Source: Adenophora triphylla var. japonica
Lineage: Eukaryota; Streptophyta; Magnoliopsida; Asterales; Campanulaceae
Direction: 5' to 3'
Length of the DNA: 64,000 nt
Assembly: GCA_022495995.1 (NCBI GenBank)
Contig: JAFEMH010001246.1
Span: forward strand, 248,001 to 312,000
The notes under the pieces are model-generated. The model searched no databases. It was given only the letters and a program-made list of their open reading frames with translations, and was not told the origin of the DNA. The position numbers and the translations under genes are program-made. Shown here piece by piece: positions 29,293 to 40,460 of the stretch; position 1 is the first letter of the stretch; every line of letters begins with the position of its first letter.

Positions 29293-31063
29293 TGAAAGTG
29301 CTCCAATTTGAGCCGTTAGTATTTTCGTTAGGAAATTAACGAAAGTTTTAACATTCCTAACATTTTCTAACAAACCCTAACCTTTCTAACAAAGCAAGGG
29401 TAAAATGGGCATTGCCATTTAAAGTTAAACCAAGAAAGGAATCCTAAAAAGCAAAAGAAATGGAAAAAACCCGAATTGGTAAGTTGAAAACAAATTTCGC
29501 TTGAATTTTAAAAAGATTATTCTTCCTGTCCAAAAGCCAGCACTGTAGCAGATGAACAGTGCACGCGTCAAACCCATCCGCGCGGATCTCTTTGCTTCTC
29601 CCAGAGGGCTATAAATTGAGCCCTCCTCTCTCAGTCTACACAACACAATTGGATCACAGCAACGAAACTCTGGCGAAATATAGAGAGAAAACAGTGGGAA
29701 TCCCTAGATTGCCACCATTTTCTCTTGAATATTTCCCAATCTCACTCCAAACACAAATCCAAACACCAAACCTTGATACTCCTCAAGCCAAACACCAAAT
29801 CTTGATACTCCTCAAGTCAAATTCCAAGCCTAGGAAGATAGGGTGTCACCATTGGTAAAGCCCTCCTTCTCAAAACCCTAAAATCCTCTTTTAACTTCTT
29901 GTTCATCTTGTTCTTCTTACTTGGATCTACTTGATGTCTAGTTTAACTTAAGTTTTGACCCAAGATGGTCATCTTGAAGTTCATCTTCATGAATGACCAT
30001 CTCAAATGGTCCACATTTTAAATCTCTAGTTGATTTGTCTCTTTAATTTCATTTCTACAAAATATCCCCTTTCCCTTTGCAAAAGACATGTTTAAACCCC
30101 ATAAATTCCCCAAGGATGACTTGAATATGATAACCACTTAACAAAAAGTAGTGGTATCAAGTCTAGGGATGAAAATGGAGTGAACATAGATGCAAATCCC
30201 CCAAAAATCACATTTTCCCTCAAGAACATCTTGCTGTCCAGTAGCATTGTTCTGAGACCTCAGTCCATTTTCCTATTTTTTGTACTCAGTAAAACTTGGA
30301 ATTGGGTGTTGACTACAAAATACTTTTTGTAGACATCATCCAGATCTTTCCAGACATATTTTTATTTTATTTTTTGAGTGAGTAAAAATCCTTTTTTCAA
30401 TTTTTCTTTTAGAGGCCAGTTCATCAGCTTCTGGAAATCCAGATTTCACATCTGAGATTTCCAGAAGGTTTTGACCCCTCAAATTAATTCAAAAATGGAA
30501 ATTTACTTTGCAGAAATCATCCAGATCTTTCCAGACATATTTTTATTTTATTTAGGGTGTTTTAAGCAACTTTTATTCTCGGACTTTCCCCATATTCTGA
30601 GGTTTTGAAGCCTTTAAGTCCATTTCAAAGTCAAGGGTCAACTGCCTTCTTTCATTCTGGCAGAATTGCTTTTCAAATCCAAAAATCTTTTGAGTGCCAA
30701 GACTCAATCCAAAAATCATACAAAAAATCTTGGGGACTCTTCAAAGTCTTATAAAGAGTTCCCTATTTTTGTTTTTCTCAGTTTCAACTCATTTTGGTCA
30801 AAACACACACACACACACACAACAAAGGATTTCAAATGTTTGGAAGACTCGTTTTGCGAGGCGTGCCGGGTGCACACTAACGTCCTTCCCGACGCGTAAC
30901 ATGACCTCCGAACCTAAATTTCTGATCTCTGGCTTTTTTCAAAGTTTTTGCCCTCAAAATAAAAATGGCGTGGCGACTCCGGTCTTTTTTCGATTGGTTT
31001 TTCAAAGAAACGAAAAATTTCAAAAGTAACCTTTCGGAAAAATTTTGGTGGCACAACATCACA
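29293..31063 (+). repeat. Element D 5' LTR
   Basis: Starts TGAAAGTGCTCC and ends ACAACATCACA. TATA at 29610-29615, preceded by the perfect 12-bp palindrome ATCCGCGCGGAT at 29576-29587. An (AC)n run is near 30803. Relative to the 3' LTR it has an extra copy of a roughly 40-bp segment (30337-30375 repeated at 30516-30555). Confidence 0.94.
29576..29615 (+). promoter_or_regulatory. Element D LTR core promoter
   Basis: Palindrome ATCCGCGCGGAT 23 bases before TATAAA; the downstream phrase GAGCCCTCCTCT is shared with element A. The equivalent in the 3' LTR is near 40744-40785. Confidence 0.65.
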
Positions 31064-31064
31064 G

Positions 31065-31082
31065 TGGCGACTCCGCTGGGGA
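31065..31082 (+). promoter_or_regulatory. Element D primer-binding site (tRNA-Arg type)
   Basis: Same 18 bases as in element A, starting two bases after the LTR (TGGCGACTCCGCTGGGGA). Confidence 0.82.
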
Positions 31083-32229
31083 CTTACAAGTTTTATCTTT
31101 TCAAAAAAAAAAAAAGGAAAAACTTTTGAGGGTCAAGCTTCCGTCCCGACATTTGAAATCCTTTGTTTTGTGTGTGTTGATTTTTGCACATTTTCGTGTT
31201 TGTTTTGGCCGCCTCGGAAAAAGTCAAAATTTTGACTGTCGGAAATCATGTCCCTAACTGTTGGAATTTTTGTGATTATGTGCTTATGTGTTCATTAATT
31301 TTCAAAAAAAAAAATTCAAAAAAAAAATTTTTCAAAAAAAAAAGGATTTTCAAAAGAAAAAAAAAGAAAATTTTCAAAAAAAAAATCATGCATCATATTT
31401 TTAAGGCACATAAAAAAAAATTCTATTTTACTCAGAAAAAGAATATAGACTGCTTGCACACTATGCGCACGTGACCGTACACTGCACACTACGTCCCTAA
31501 CCCGGGGAAATCCTTGTCGCGGTCCGTTTGGTCTTATTACGCCTCTCGGACGAGCACAGGACTACCCAAACATCCCATGGAGCCTCGTGTCGACCATGCA
31601 CTTGTCCGTGACACACTTTGTCCGAGACCCAGCTGGTTTTTAGTCCGGGTCTCGTGTCATGCCCCGTCTCGTGTGTAGACCTTTCCTTTCAAGCCTTTGT
31701 CGGCATACCGACTCAATATCTTTCGGGGTCCCTAATCGCCGAAGTTCTGTCGGTTTTCCGCCGCAGACTTTGACCAAGATATTGACCGGCGCCTTGACTT
31801 CGGCTCCGATCGGCACAAATTATACACTCGACTCCCAAAGATTGACACCGAGTCATCAAGGATTAACGATTATTCCATGCCTAATTACGGCCTAACTGAC
31901 GACGAGTCAAGATCAATCGTGGACATTTATCACCCAAATCATGCCGACTTTCGTCGAGCCCTGACATGATCTTGACTTTGACGTCGCCTTGTCCGTAATT
32001 TACATCGAATGCTCGTTAAGACTCGATTACCCGCCGACTTTTAGGATCGTTTTCTTTCTTGGCCGATGGGACCCGCTTGCCCTATAGACCCTCGCCCGGG
32101 CGATCCTCCCCGGGAGGTCGAAATACAGGTGGAATACGAGGGGCTTATAGACGTAGTGACGGGGCCCACCGATCCAGATCCAGAGTAGTTTGCGAAAAGA
32201 AGAGCAATCTTTTCCAACCGATTAGGTTA
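31083..32229 (+). other. Element D leader
   Basis: Long A-rich tract (31305-31440, mostly poly-A broken by TTC) and a cysteine-free, CG-rich part without a supportable gene. It ends with the conserved stem-loop block: CTATAG-ACCCTCG at 32082-32094 can pair with CGAGGGG-TTATAG at 32137-32150. Confidence 0.65.
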
Positions 32230-32279
32230 ATAAAACATGTTTTATGTAAACAAGAACAAATAACCGCATGTTGCATGAG

Positions 32280-34690
32280 CCCAAAGCCCAAACACCTACC
32301 CACCTTCAATTCCCACACATCCGAACCCTCGTGTCTCTTTCCCCAGCCTCCGCACAAAGCTTGGTTTCGGCACCGGTCACCGTTTGATCGCTGGGAAGAG
32401 TCAGCGCATCGTCGCCTTCACCATTCGTTCCGACTCCGGGTTTCGTAATGTCCGCATCACCGGTAACAATGGGGACAACGTCACTCCGCCTCCCGGGACT
32501 CCTCAAACGTAACCGCAATGGAATCAGCTAGCCGAACAGATGAGAGTGCGACAGGAAGCACGCTTGAACAGCCTTATGGAGGCTATCAAAAGCCATGGAT
32601 TGGCCGCCGCCTCAACCCGCATGGCACCTTCACCGTGGAAGAAGAGGAAGACCTCAATCCCGCTCTTGGTCAACCCGACTACCCAGATGCCACCACCGGC
32701 CTCCCACGGTACTACCACCAGAGCCCATGCTCCTCGATCTCGGGTCGCCCGGCTCCCCAACCGCACCACCGGATCCACGCAGCTCGACGGGACGAGCCGT
32801 CGCAATGCCTCGGTGGGGACAAAGTCGCACAAAATGCCTTCCCATGGTTGGGATACCCCGGAATGCCACAAGAAATTGGGATCCCGCCTCGCTTGGGACC
32901 AATCAATCCGGACTTTCGCAGAACGGTTTGGAATGCCACCACAGCTTGGTTTGGGGTAACAACAGGAGCCCTCCTCGTAATGATGCTAGCTCACCAAGCT
33001 CCTCACACAGCCTTCCGCAAACCCATTTCTCACTCAGTGGTTCAATGGGTTACCAAGCCCCCATCCCAGTTTCATCAATCACCAGGACCACAGTATCCTC
33101 TCGGTTATGCATCCTCGCCACAACCAGCCATGCAATTCAGCAACCAGGGACAGCAGCCCGCACTTGAGCCTACTTATGGGCCTCACTCCGGAAATCCAAG
33201 CCATATGGCTACCTCAGATCTGCCTCCACCTTCTCTGTCGATTGGAAGCCAACAGCAAGTCGCTGGGTTCTATCCCTTCGCCCAAGCTCCTACCTACGCT
33301 CCCCAGGGAAATTTGGGCCAAGGACAGGTTTTCACCTATGCTCCGGGATATGGTATTCCTTCCACCAATGCACCACCAACAGCTAGTCCTCTTCCTAGCT
33401 CAAATATCGGCTCAGGCATTCCCGCTCCACCTTTGGATCCCCAATTGGCTTGGTTTATGGAGCAACACAAGGAAATGAAAGCGCAGATCGCTGAATTGAC
33501 TGTCAAAAAGAACACTGCTCTTCGGCCTACAGATCCCGACTCAATTGTACCCCTGCCTCACAAGTTCGTGATGCCCAATCTCGAACTTTTTGATGGAAGT
33601 GCTTTCCCTAAAACTCACTTGGACACCTACACTTTGGCAATGAAAGCTAAGGGATGCACAAACCAGCAGTTGGCTGACTACTTCAGTCTCTTTGAAGTCA
33701 GGGGCTTTGAAATGGTTTTTCCGATTGCAGCCTGAAGCTAGGGCTACTTGGGAACAGATTACCAGTACTTTCACAGATAAGTATAAAGCCAACTTGGAAT
33801 GGGAAACAAACAGAGTTGACCTGCAGACAACAATGCATCGTCCCGATGAGAACATCGGGGACTTTTACAAGCATTGGAACTTAAAGCTCAGTGAAATGGC
33901 CATTCCTCCCTCTGACGAGGAGCAGTTAGACATCTTTCAGTCATGCTTGAAGCCGTATTTGAGAGCCTCCCTCAGCCACTTCCCCTACGCTGACTTGCGT
34001 GCAATGGTTAATTCCGGGGCTAAGTTTGAAAAGGCTTACAATCAGCAGCCGACTGCCGCACCCGCCTACAGATATCGGGCTCCTCCCTCTAACACTACTC
34101 TCGCTTTCGCTAAAGGCAAAGAGGCGATCGGCTACGCGGGACAGGACTGTAACAATACCACTTCCTTTGTTCCCAAGAAGCCTGATGCATCCAGATCCCG
34201 GCTCCAAGACTTGAGAAACCTTGGGATGCCTTTAAGTGATATCTTTAGAGGATTGGTAAAAGAAGGTTTGCTCCGGACTTTGGATAATTATCAGCCAAGA
34301 AACCCCAACGCTCCTTTGGATACCTCCAAGCATTGTGCCTTTCATCGCACTCATGGGCACCTGACGGATGATTGCGTCCCCCTGAAAAAGGCCATTCAAG
34401 GGTTGATTGAGCAAGGGAGGTTAGAGATGCCTGAAGGGCCTAATACTATCAATAACCCGCTCCCTAACAACATGAGTGTCAACATGATCGAGTTTGGTGG
34501 TTCAAGCCTTGTGGGCATAATGGAATTTGACTCGCCCCCTTGTGAGGTCGGTGAATCAGCCATCGCAGGCGATGAAAGTGTTTGGATTAAGAAAGAGATT
34601 GCCAAGGAAATCCCGATGGAAAGATCTCGCAATAGCTCCCGTCTCCAGCCGAAGAATAGATGCATGGTTCAACAAAGAAAGAGCGGCTAG
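32280..34690 (+). pseudogene. Element D Gag, two or three frameshifts
   Basis: N-terminal region (32330 to about 32960, frames of 32540-32959) has RQEARLNSLMEAIKSHG. A Pro/Gln-rich middle and the start of the gag core lie in the frame of 32518-33735 (QLAWFMEQHKEMKAQ, then PLPHKFVMPNLELFDG). At about 33690 the frame shifts, and 33692-34690 continues with ALKWFFRLQPEA, the rest of the core, and a zinc knuckle CX2HX4HX4C (C215, H218, H223, C228). The frame ends soon after a short tail, where protease should follow. Few other lesions, so sequencing error at the two shift points is possible. Confidence 0.82.
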
Positions 34691-37600
34691 ACCTGGGGCT
34701 ACCTATCTTTAAAATAGTCTTTTGAGTCAACCTTCGTAGGGTCTAGTACTTTTCTTTCACCTAAGTCCTTCCTGGACATTTGTCGTTGTAGTCCATTTTG
34801 GACATAGTGGTTAAATGCCTAACTTTTAATATAAGTCTTTTTTCTCTTCTTGCTAGACTCGAGACATCACTTGCGCACCCACGTTACACTTAATTGAAAT
34901 GGTTTTATCCAAAATGATCACTTGTGCTGCTCAACCACTAATTCTTTGAAATGATTAATATTTAAAATAATCGGAGTGAGAAAATCAATTGATATCCTTC
35001 CCAAATTGGGGCTTACCAACTCCCCATCTTGCATCTCATATGCTCACATCCCTTTCCTCATCATCCCCTCGTTGCTCGATGAATTTGCATGGATATTTTC
35101 TCATTTAAAGCTTAAGCAAGCAATGAAGACTTAATCTCGTTTAGGTCATCCGGTAGGGATTGCGGTTAAAGCCTTTCACCAATAGGAAAGCCATTACCTC
35201 ACCCTCACTAAACACTACCCTTTCATTTCAAGATCGGCATGTTTTGAAACCCTGTTTAGCCATCACCTTTGGTCCTTATTGAGAGAAGTTCAAGCAACGC
35301 CAAAGAAGTTAGCTTCAAGAGTCGGCGATGCATAAAATGTTCACGTTGTGAAGGAAGGAAAGATAATTCTCAACTCCTCAAAGAGGCCTTCCGAATTCTC
35401 AAAAGAAGGATTTTAAAATCCTCACAATCTCGGATATAATTCCAAGCTCCTCAGGAAGCCTTCCAAAAAAAAACAAAAAAAAGAAGAACTCAAAAGTCCC
35501 CGACTTCTCAAGAAGCTCTCCAATGATCAAAAGGAGCCTGAATTCTCGCAAGATCGCAAAAGGTTGTCGATAGCTCGGACTTCCTCTCACCATTACCCTA
35601 AATCAATCCTAAGCCATCCTCTCGATTTTAGAGGATACTCCCATTACCCTCGCCTTCGGCCAAAGTCAAAATTTGACCTCTCATTCTTAGAGGCAATTAA
35701 TCTTCCCCGCCATAGATTTCCCAAACACATCCCTAAAAGCCAACCTCTTATCTTTAGAGGTTCAGTCAGCAAAAGGCCCAGCCGACCTCTCATCTTAAGA
35801 GGTCACAACTTTCCAAATCACCCGATGGCCGATCGAAGCCCGGAAACCCAGCTACAGTCCTTACCGGATAGTAATTTCAGGAGCTAAATCAAATTAATGC
35901 TTCACTGCTTGCTTAAATTGGAGCCAAATCCATCTCGGCTCAAATGATCAAAGATTGTGCAAATTCAAGTCTGATTCATTCGACATTTCATGTGAGCATA
36001 TTTCATTTCTCCTCCACAAACACTTGCCGTGGATGTCCCACTGGGGGCTTCGCATCCGTGTCTTTCATGGACACTCTAAGGGGATATGTTATTCAATCCT
36101 CCAAATCCTCAAAATCCCCAAAGGTCCTCAGACCCTCGAATTTCAACATTCGTTCTCTTTTCATTCGGGATAGGCCCGAACTACGGCGACCTGAGCTCTT
36201 CATAATGGAGGGAACGTAGGCAACCAGAAATGGTCCGGTCGAAATCACAAACAAATCTCAAAAAAAAAATCCGGTCTCATCAAGTATCGTCCCTATACAC
36301 TTTCCGCCCTTCCGAGCTTGATTCTCGATATCAATTGGTTTTCTCCTTGTGATTAATCAAAATATTTGTTCATATCAGATTTAGTGATTGAATAACCCGA
36401 ACATTAACAAAGGGTTTTAAGCAGCTTTGTGATCATCACAGATAAGACAAGTTTTCAAGTGTCTCGACAAGTCTTCTCTTTCTACATCATAGGAAAATAG
36501 AGCCAAACACTGTCTTTCTGTCAGCAGGGGCTTCCATACACCTTTCCACACCTTGTGATGCTTATACTCTCTCAAAAGAGTCAAACCAAAAGCGAGAGTG
36601 TCATACACAAATTCGGGAGAAATTCCCACCTTTCAAAAGATATGCCCCTGCACGTAAACATTTCTGAGTCTTGTCCAGTAACTGGTTGACTAAGGTCTGA
36701 AAAGATGGGTGCCTCCTCTGTTAGACTACTCTGAATTTCTTCATGCTGGGGCTTGCTAAGCGGTTCTCCTGTGTTCTCCTGTAGCAGCTCTTCACGCTGG
36801 GGCTTATATAGTCATCTTTGGGTCCACATTGGGTTCTTCACTACAAGATAGATTCGATCTTCATCAGATTTATTCTCAGGATCGCTTTGCATTACCAATC
36901 AGATTGGGACTCTGCTAATTATGTCAGAATCACAACGAGGTTATAAGATTAGGGCCTCGCCAAGTCACTGCTTCGAAATCTGGACTTTGCCAAGCTGGTC
37001 CTTTGGACCTGAATTTTATCAAGTCACAAAAGGTCTAGTCACATCAACAACTAGATTTTCAGTTCCAGAACTTGGTACATAGCAGCTTCCCGTAGCATCG
37101 GAATTTAAGATCTGGGTTTCTCCCTGCATTAGCAATTTCATCAAATCATTCTCCGGACAAGGTTTCGGCCAAAGTCACAGCTCACCCAAATGGAAGAAGC
37201 TTCAACGTGCCCTAGAGCCTGTCAGCATCAGCTTCAAATGACCAAGAATGAGAGGAAAAATTTCAACCAAGACCCGGGATCCGAATCCAATTTCATCAAA
37301 ATTGAGGTCCATGTGATACTGCTAACAAAACCTCACCAACAACCGCTGTTTAAACTGCGATCGAGGGCTCTCACCTCCCCCACTTGCTCAAAGCCTGTCC
37401 CAAACAGTCTCCAAACACATACATCCCGACGCATCCCCTTTCATCACCATGAATCCCCGCCAAAAAATCTCCCAAGGGCTCATGTAGCATGCACAAAATT
37501 TGAATCAATAGGAAAAATCCTAAGTGATTGAAGATCATAAATCATAATTTCCCTGCCAAAAGCTTAGGCTAAGTACATCTTCGAAAGCAAGTAAATGCAT

Positions 37601-37798
37601 CATCACAATCATTTTTGGCTCTATGCATGCATCTGTCATCGTGAATGTTATATATGCATCTTCCTCTTCACTAACGAATGCAGGAATTCAAACGTGAAAT
37701 CAAATCCCCCTTTTCGGCAAGGATGATCTTCACCTAAGACGACCTCAAATGGATGAAAACATCCCCCAACATCCACAAACATATGAAGACCGCCTCCA
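34691..37798 (+). other. Element D gene-poor region after gag
   Basis: No protease, RT or integrase similarity in any frame. Four mini-hairpins CCTCT...AGAGG at 35618, 35678, 35744 and 35786. A GGGAACGTAGGCAACC motif at about 36208 marks the usual Tat post-pol region, so pol was lost by deletion near 34690. An antisense 70-codon frame (36629-36417) is not recognisable. Confidence 0.55.
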
Positions 37799-37810
37799 GT
37801 GTCTACAAAT

Positions 37811-38160
37811 CGGTCAGAGACGCCAAGTTCTCCAATACAATTCGGTCAGAGACGCCAAGTTCTCCAATACAATTCGGTCAGAGACGCCAAGTTCTCCAAT
37901 ACAATTCGGTCAGAGACGCCAAGCTCTCCAATACAAATCGGTCAGGGACGCCAAGCTCTCCAATACAGTTCGGTCAGAGACGCCAAGTCCTCCAATACAG
38001 TTCGGTCAGAGACGCCAAGTTCTCCAATACAAATCGGTCAGAGACGCCAAGTTCTCAAAATACAAATCGGTAAGGGACGCCAAGTTCTCAAATACAAATC
38101 GGTCAGGGACGCCAAGTTCTCAAATACAATGCGGTCAGAGACACCAAGTTCTCAAAAGCA
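37811..38160 (+). repeat. 32-bp tandem repeat, about 11 copies
   Basis: Units CGGTCAGAGACGCCAAGTTC... at 37811, 37843, 37875 and so on. The 32-bp period makes all three forward frames open with the same repeating peptide, so the frames at 37749-38336 are not evidence of a gene. Confidence 0.92.
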
Positions 38161-38659
38161 AGAAGTCCCAATGTGAAGACAAGCTCAACAACCTCTACAA
38201 GGTTGACGATCACCAACAAGATACGTACTCAACCAAACTCCTCCTTCAGTCAAAATGCCTCCAAAGACAAAGAAATCGTCGGCGAAACCGTCCCACGAAC
38301 GGCAACCCAACAACTCTTCATCAACATCGCCCGTAGCCTCGGTCCTTCCGGCGGCCTACAGTAAGCACAAAGACAGTATGAAAGCATATCTTAGTCAACT
38401 ACTTTTCTAAAAGAACATTATCATCAAATCTTAGGGCGACTTCCCAAAAACAGCCAAACCTCGGGTGACTCCCAAATACCGTCAAACCATCAAAGACCAT
38501 CCCCAAGCCAATTTTCGAACTACGTCCGTGCTTGATTCCCACTCTCGGGATACGTAGGGCCTACCCTAGGTCCAGCCGCTTGACCAACACGGTCACCCTT
38601 TTTCCCCGATAATCATCATAAACTCTAATCTTCCCCTGCGAGAATGCCCTCAAACAGTC

Positions 38660-38925
38660 TCCCTCAACCCCGACTTAGAATCATACTCCTGAACTAAGTC
38701 CCCATTTAGATTCATACTCCTGAACTAAACCTTGACTTAGAATCATACTCCTGAACTAGGTCCCCATTTGGGTTCATACTCCTGAACTAAACCTCGACTT
38801 AGAATCATACTCCTGAACTAAGTCCCCATTTAGGTTCATACTCCTGAACTAAACCTCGACTTAGAATCATACCCCTAAACTAAGTCCCCATTTAGGTTCA
38901 TACTCCTGAACTAAACTCCAACAAA
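38660..38925 (+). repeat. About 62-bp composite tandem repeat
   Basis: Alternating half-units CTTAGAATCATACTCCTGAA and CATTTAGGTTCATACTCCTG, about four to five pairs. Confidence 0.85.
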
Positions 38926-39081
38926 GGCTAACAAAATCCACAGCGAAGTTAACGGAATCCCGTTTCTTTTCCCATTATCATCCATTTCCTCGGCAGCAAA
39001 CATAAGACCGATCCCTTCAAATGAAGTCCACCAATAGACCATCTATCCCAAACCATCAAAGGGAAATCATTTCAAATCAAG

Positions 39082-39192
39082 GTTCGAGGCACCTAAGACG
39101 CCATCTCCAAGGTTCGAGGCACCTAAGACGCCATCATGAAGGTTCGAGGCACCTAAGACGCCATCATTAAGGTTTGAGGCACCTAAAACGCT
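39082..39192 (+). repeat. About 29-bp tandem repeat, four copies
   Basis: AAGGTTCGAGGCACCTAAGA units at about 39082-39192; one further copy at about 40263. Confidence 0.88.
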
Positions 39193-39257
39193 ATCACACA
39201 CAACACGAGGAAAGCGATAAATCGCAATCATCCCCTAATTCGACAAACCGAAATCGT

Positions 39258-40015
39258 TACCAGGGCGACTTCCCAAAAATAGTCAGATCATAGGGCGACT
39301 TCCCAAAAATAGTCAAATCATAGGGCGACTTCCCAAAAATAGTCAGATCTTAGGGTGACTTCCCAAAAAATAGTCAGATCATAGGGTGACTTCCCAAAAA
39401 CAGTCAGATCATAGGGTGACTTCCCAAAAATAGTCAGATCTCAGGGCGACTTCCCAAAAATAGTCAGATCATAGGGTGACTTCCCAAAAATAGTCAGATT
39501 TTAGGGCGGCTTCCCCAAAATAGTCGAACCATAGGGCGACTTCCCAAAAACAGTCAAAACCTTAGGGTGACTTCCCAAAAATAGTCAGATCATAGGGTGA
39601 CTTCCCAAAAATAGTCAGATCATAGGGTGACTTCCCAAAAATAGTCAGATTTTAGGGCGGCTTCCCCAAAATAGTCGAACCATAAGGCGACTTCCCAAAA
39701 ACAGTCAAAACCTTAGGGTGACTTTCCAAAAATAGTCAGATCATAGGGTGACTTCCCAAAAACAGTCAGATCATAGGGTGACTTCCCAAAAATAGTCAGA
39801 TCTCAGGGCGACTTCCCAAAAATAGTCAGATCATAGGGTGACTTCCCAAAAATAGTCAGATTTTAGGGCGACTTCCCCAAAATAGTCGAACCATAGGGCG
39901 ACTTCCCAAAAACAGTCAAAACCTTAGGGTGACTTCCCAAAATAGTCAGATCATAGGGTGACTTCCTAAAAATAGTCAGATCTCAGGGCGACTTCCCAAA
40001 AATAGTCCAATCTTA
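39258..40015 (+). repeat. 30-bp tandem array, about 25 copies, with higher-order variants
   Basis: Unit AGGGCGACTTCCCAAAAATA followed by GTCAGATCAT. Variants (GGCGGCTTCCCC, AGTCGAACC, CAGTCAAAACC) recur in the same order at 39499, 39648 and 39859, which implies segmental amplification of several units together. Single copies lie upstream at about 38425 and 38460. Confidence 0.92.
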
Positions 40016-40460
40016 GGGTTAAACACCCGAACTACGACTGGCTTGATTCCTCTTAAGGATACGTAGGTAGCCTATCATTAGGTTCAGCCATCCGACCGAA
40101 AATGGTCATTCCTATCCCCAGCAGAGCAGATAGCCATCCGACCGAAAATGGTCATTCCTATCCCCAGCAGTACGGATATACAATTTCAGCCATCAGACCA
40201 AAATGGTCATCTCTTATCCCCAGCAGAGTTTCTCCAGCAACCGACTGCAGAGCTCGCTCATCAAGGTTCGAGGCACCTAAAACGCCATCATCTCCAGGGT
40301 CAAAGACCCGAACTACGACCGGCTTAATTCCCATTCGGGATACGTAGGTAGCCTATCGCTAGGTTCAGCCACTTGATCACTTGATCATCCTGTCAAATAT
40401 GGAGCCTTACTCTTATCGACGACCCCGCTTCCTTCAAAAGCACCGTCGCCGAGGGGCTAC
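40016..40460 (+). other. Element D 3' end: GATACGTAGG motifs, 38-bp repeats and polypurine tract
   Basis: CCATCCGACCGAAAATGGTC units at about 40087 and 40133 with a diverged third near 40190. GGATACGTAGGTAGCC is at about 40048 and 40338. The polypurine tract CGAGGGGCTAC ends at 40460. Confidence 0.75.

Noticed and set aside
31184..31474. 96-codon Lys/Phe-rich frame
   Set aside because: Encoded by poly-A tracts in the leader of D.
32524..32942. Antisense frames of 76-115 codons over the gag of D
   Set aside because: Mirror frames of the GC-rich gag region; gag domains are on the plus strand.
36417..36629. 70-codon antisense frame in D
   Set aside because: No family recognised, no antisense-gene signatures as in element A, and isolated; too weak to call.
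37749..38364. Overlapping long open frames (up to 195 codons) in all three forward frames
   Set aside because: They are produced by the 32-bp tandem repeat, whose period is not a multiple of three; the peptides are the same repeat read in each frame.
39258..40015. Regular 30-bp repeats that could suggest a CRISPR array
   Set aside because: Units are directly adjacent with no unique spacers, lie inside a plant retrotransposon, and no cas-like genes are present.
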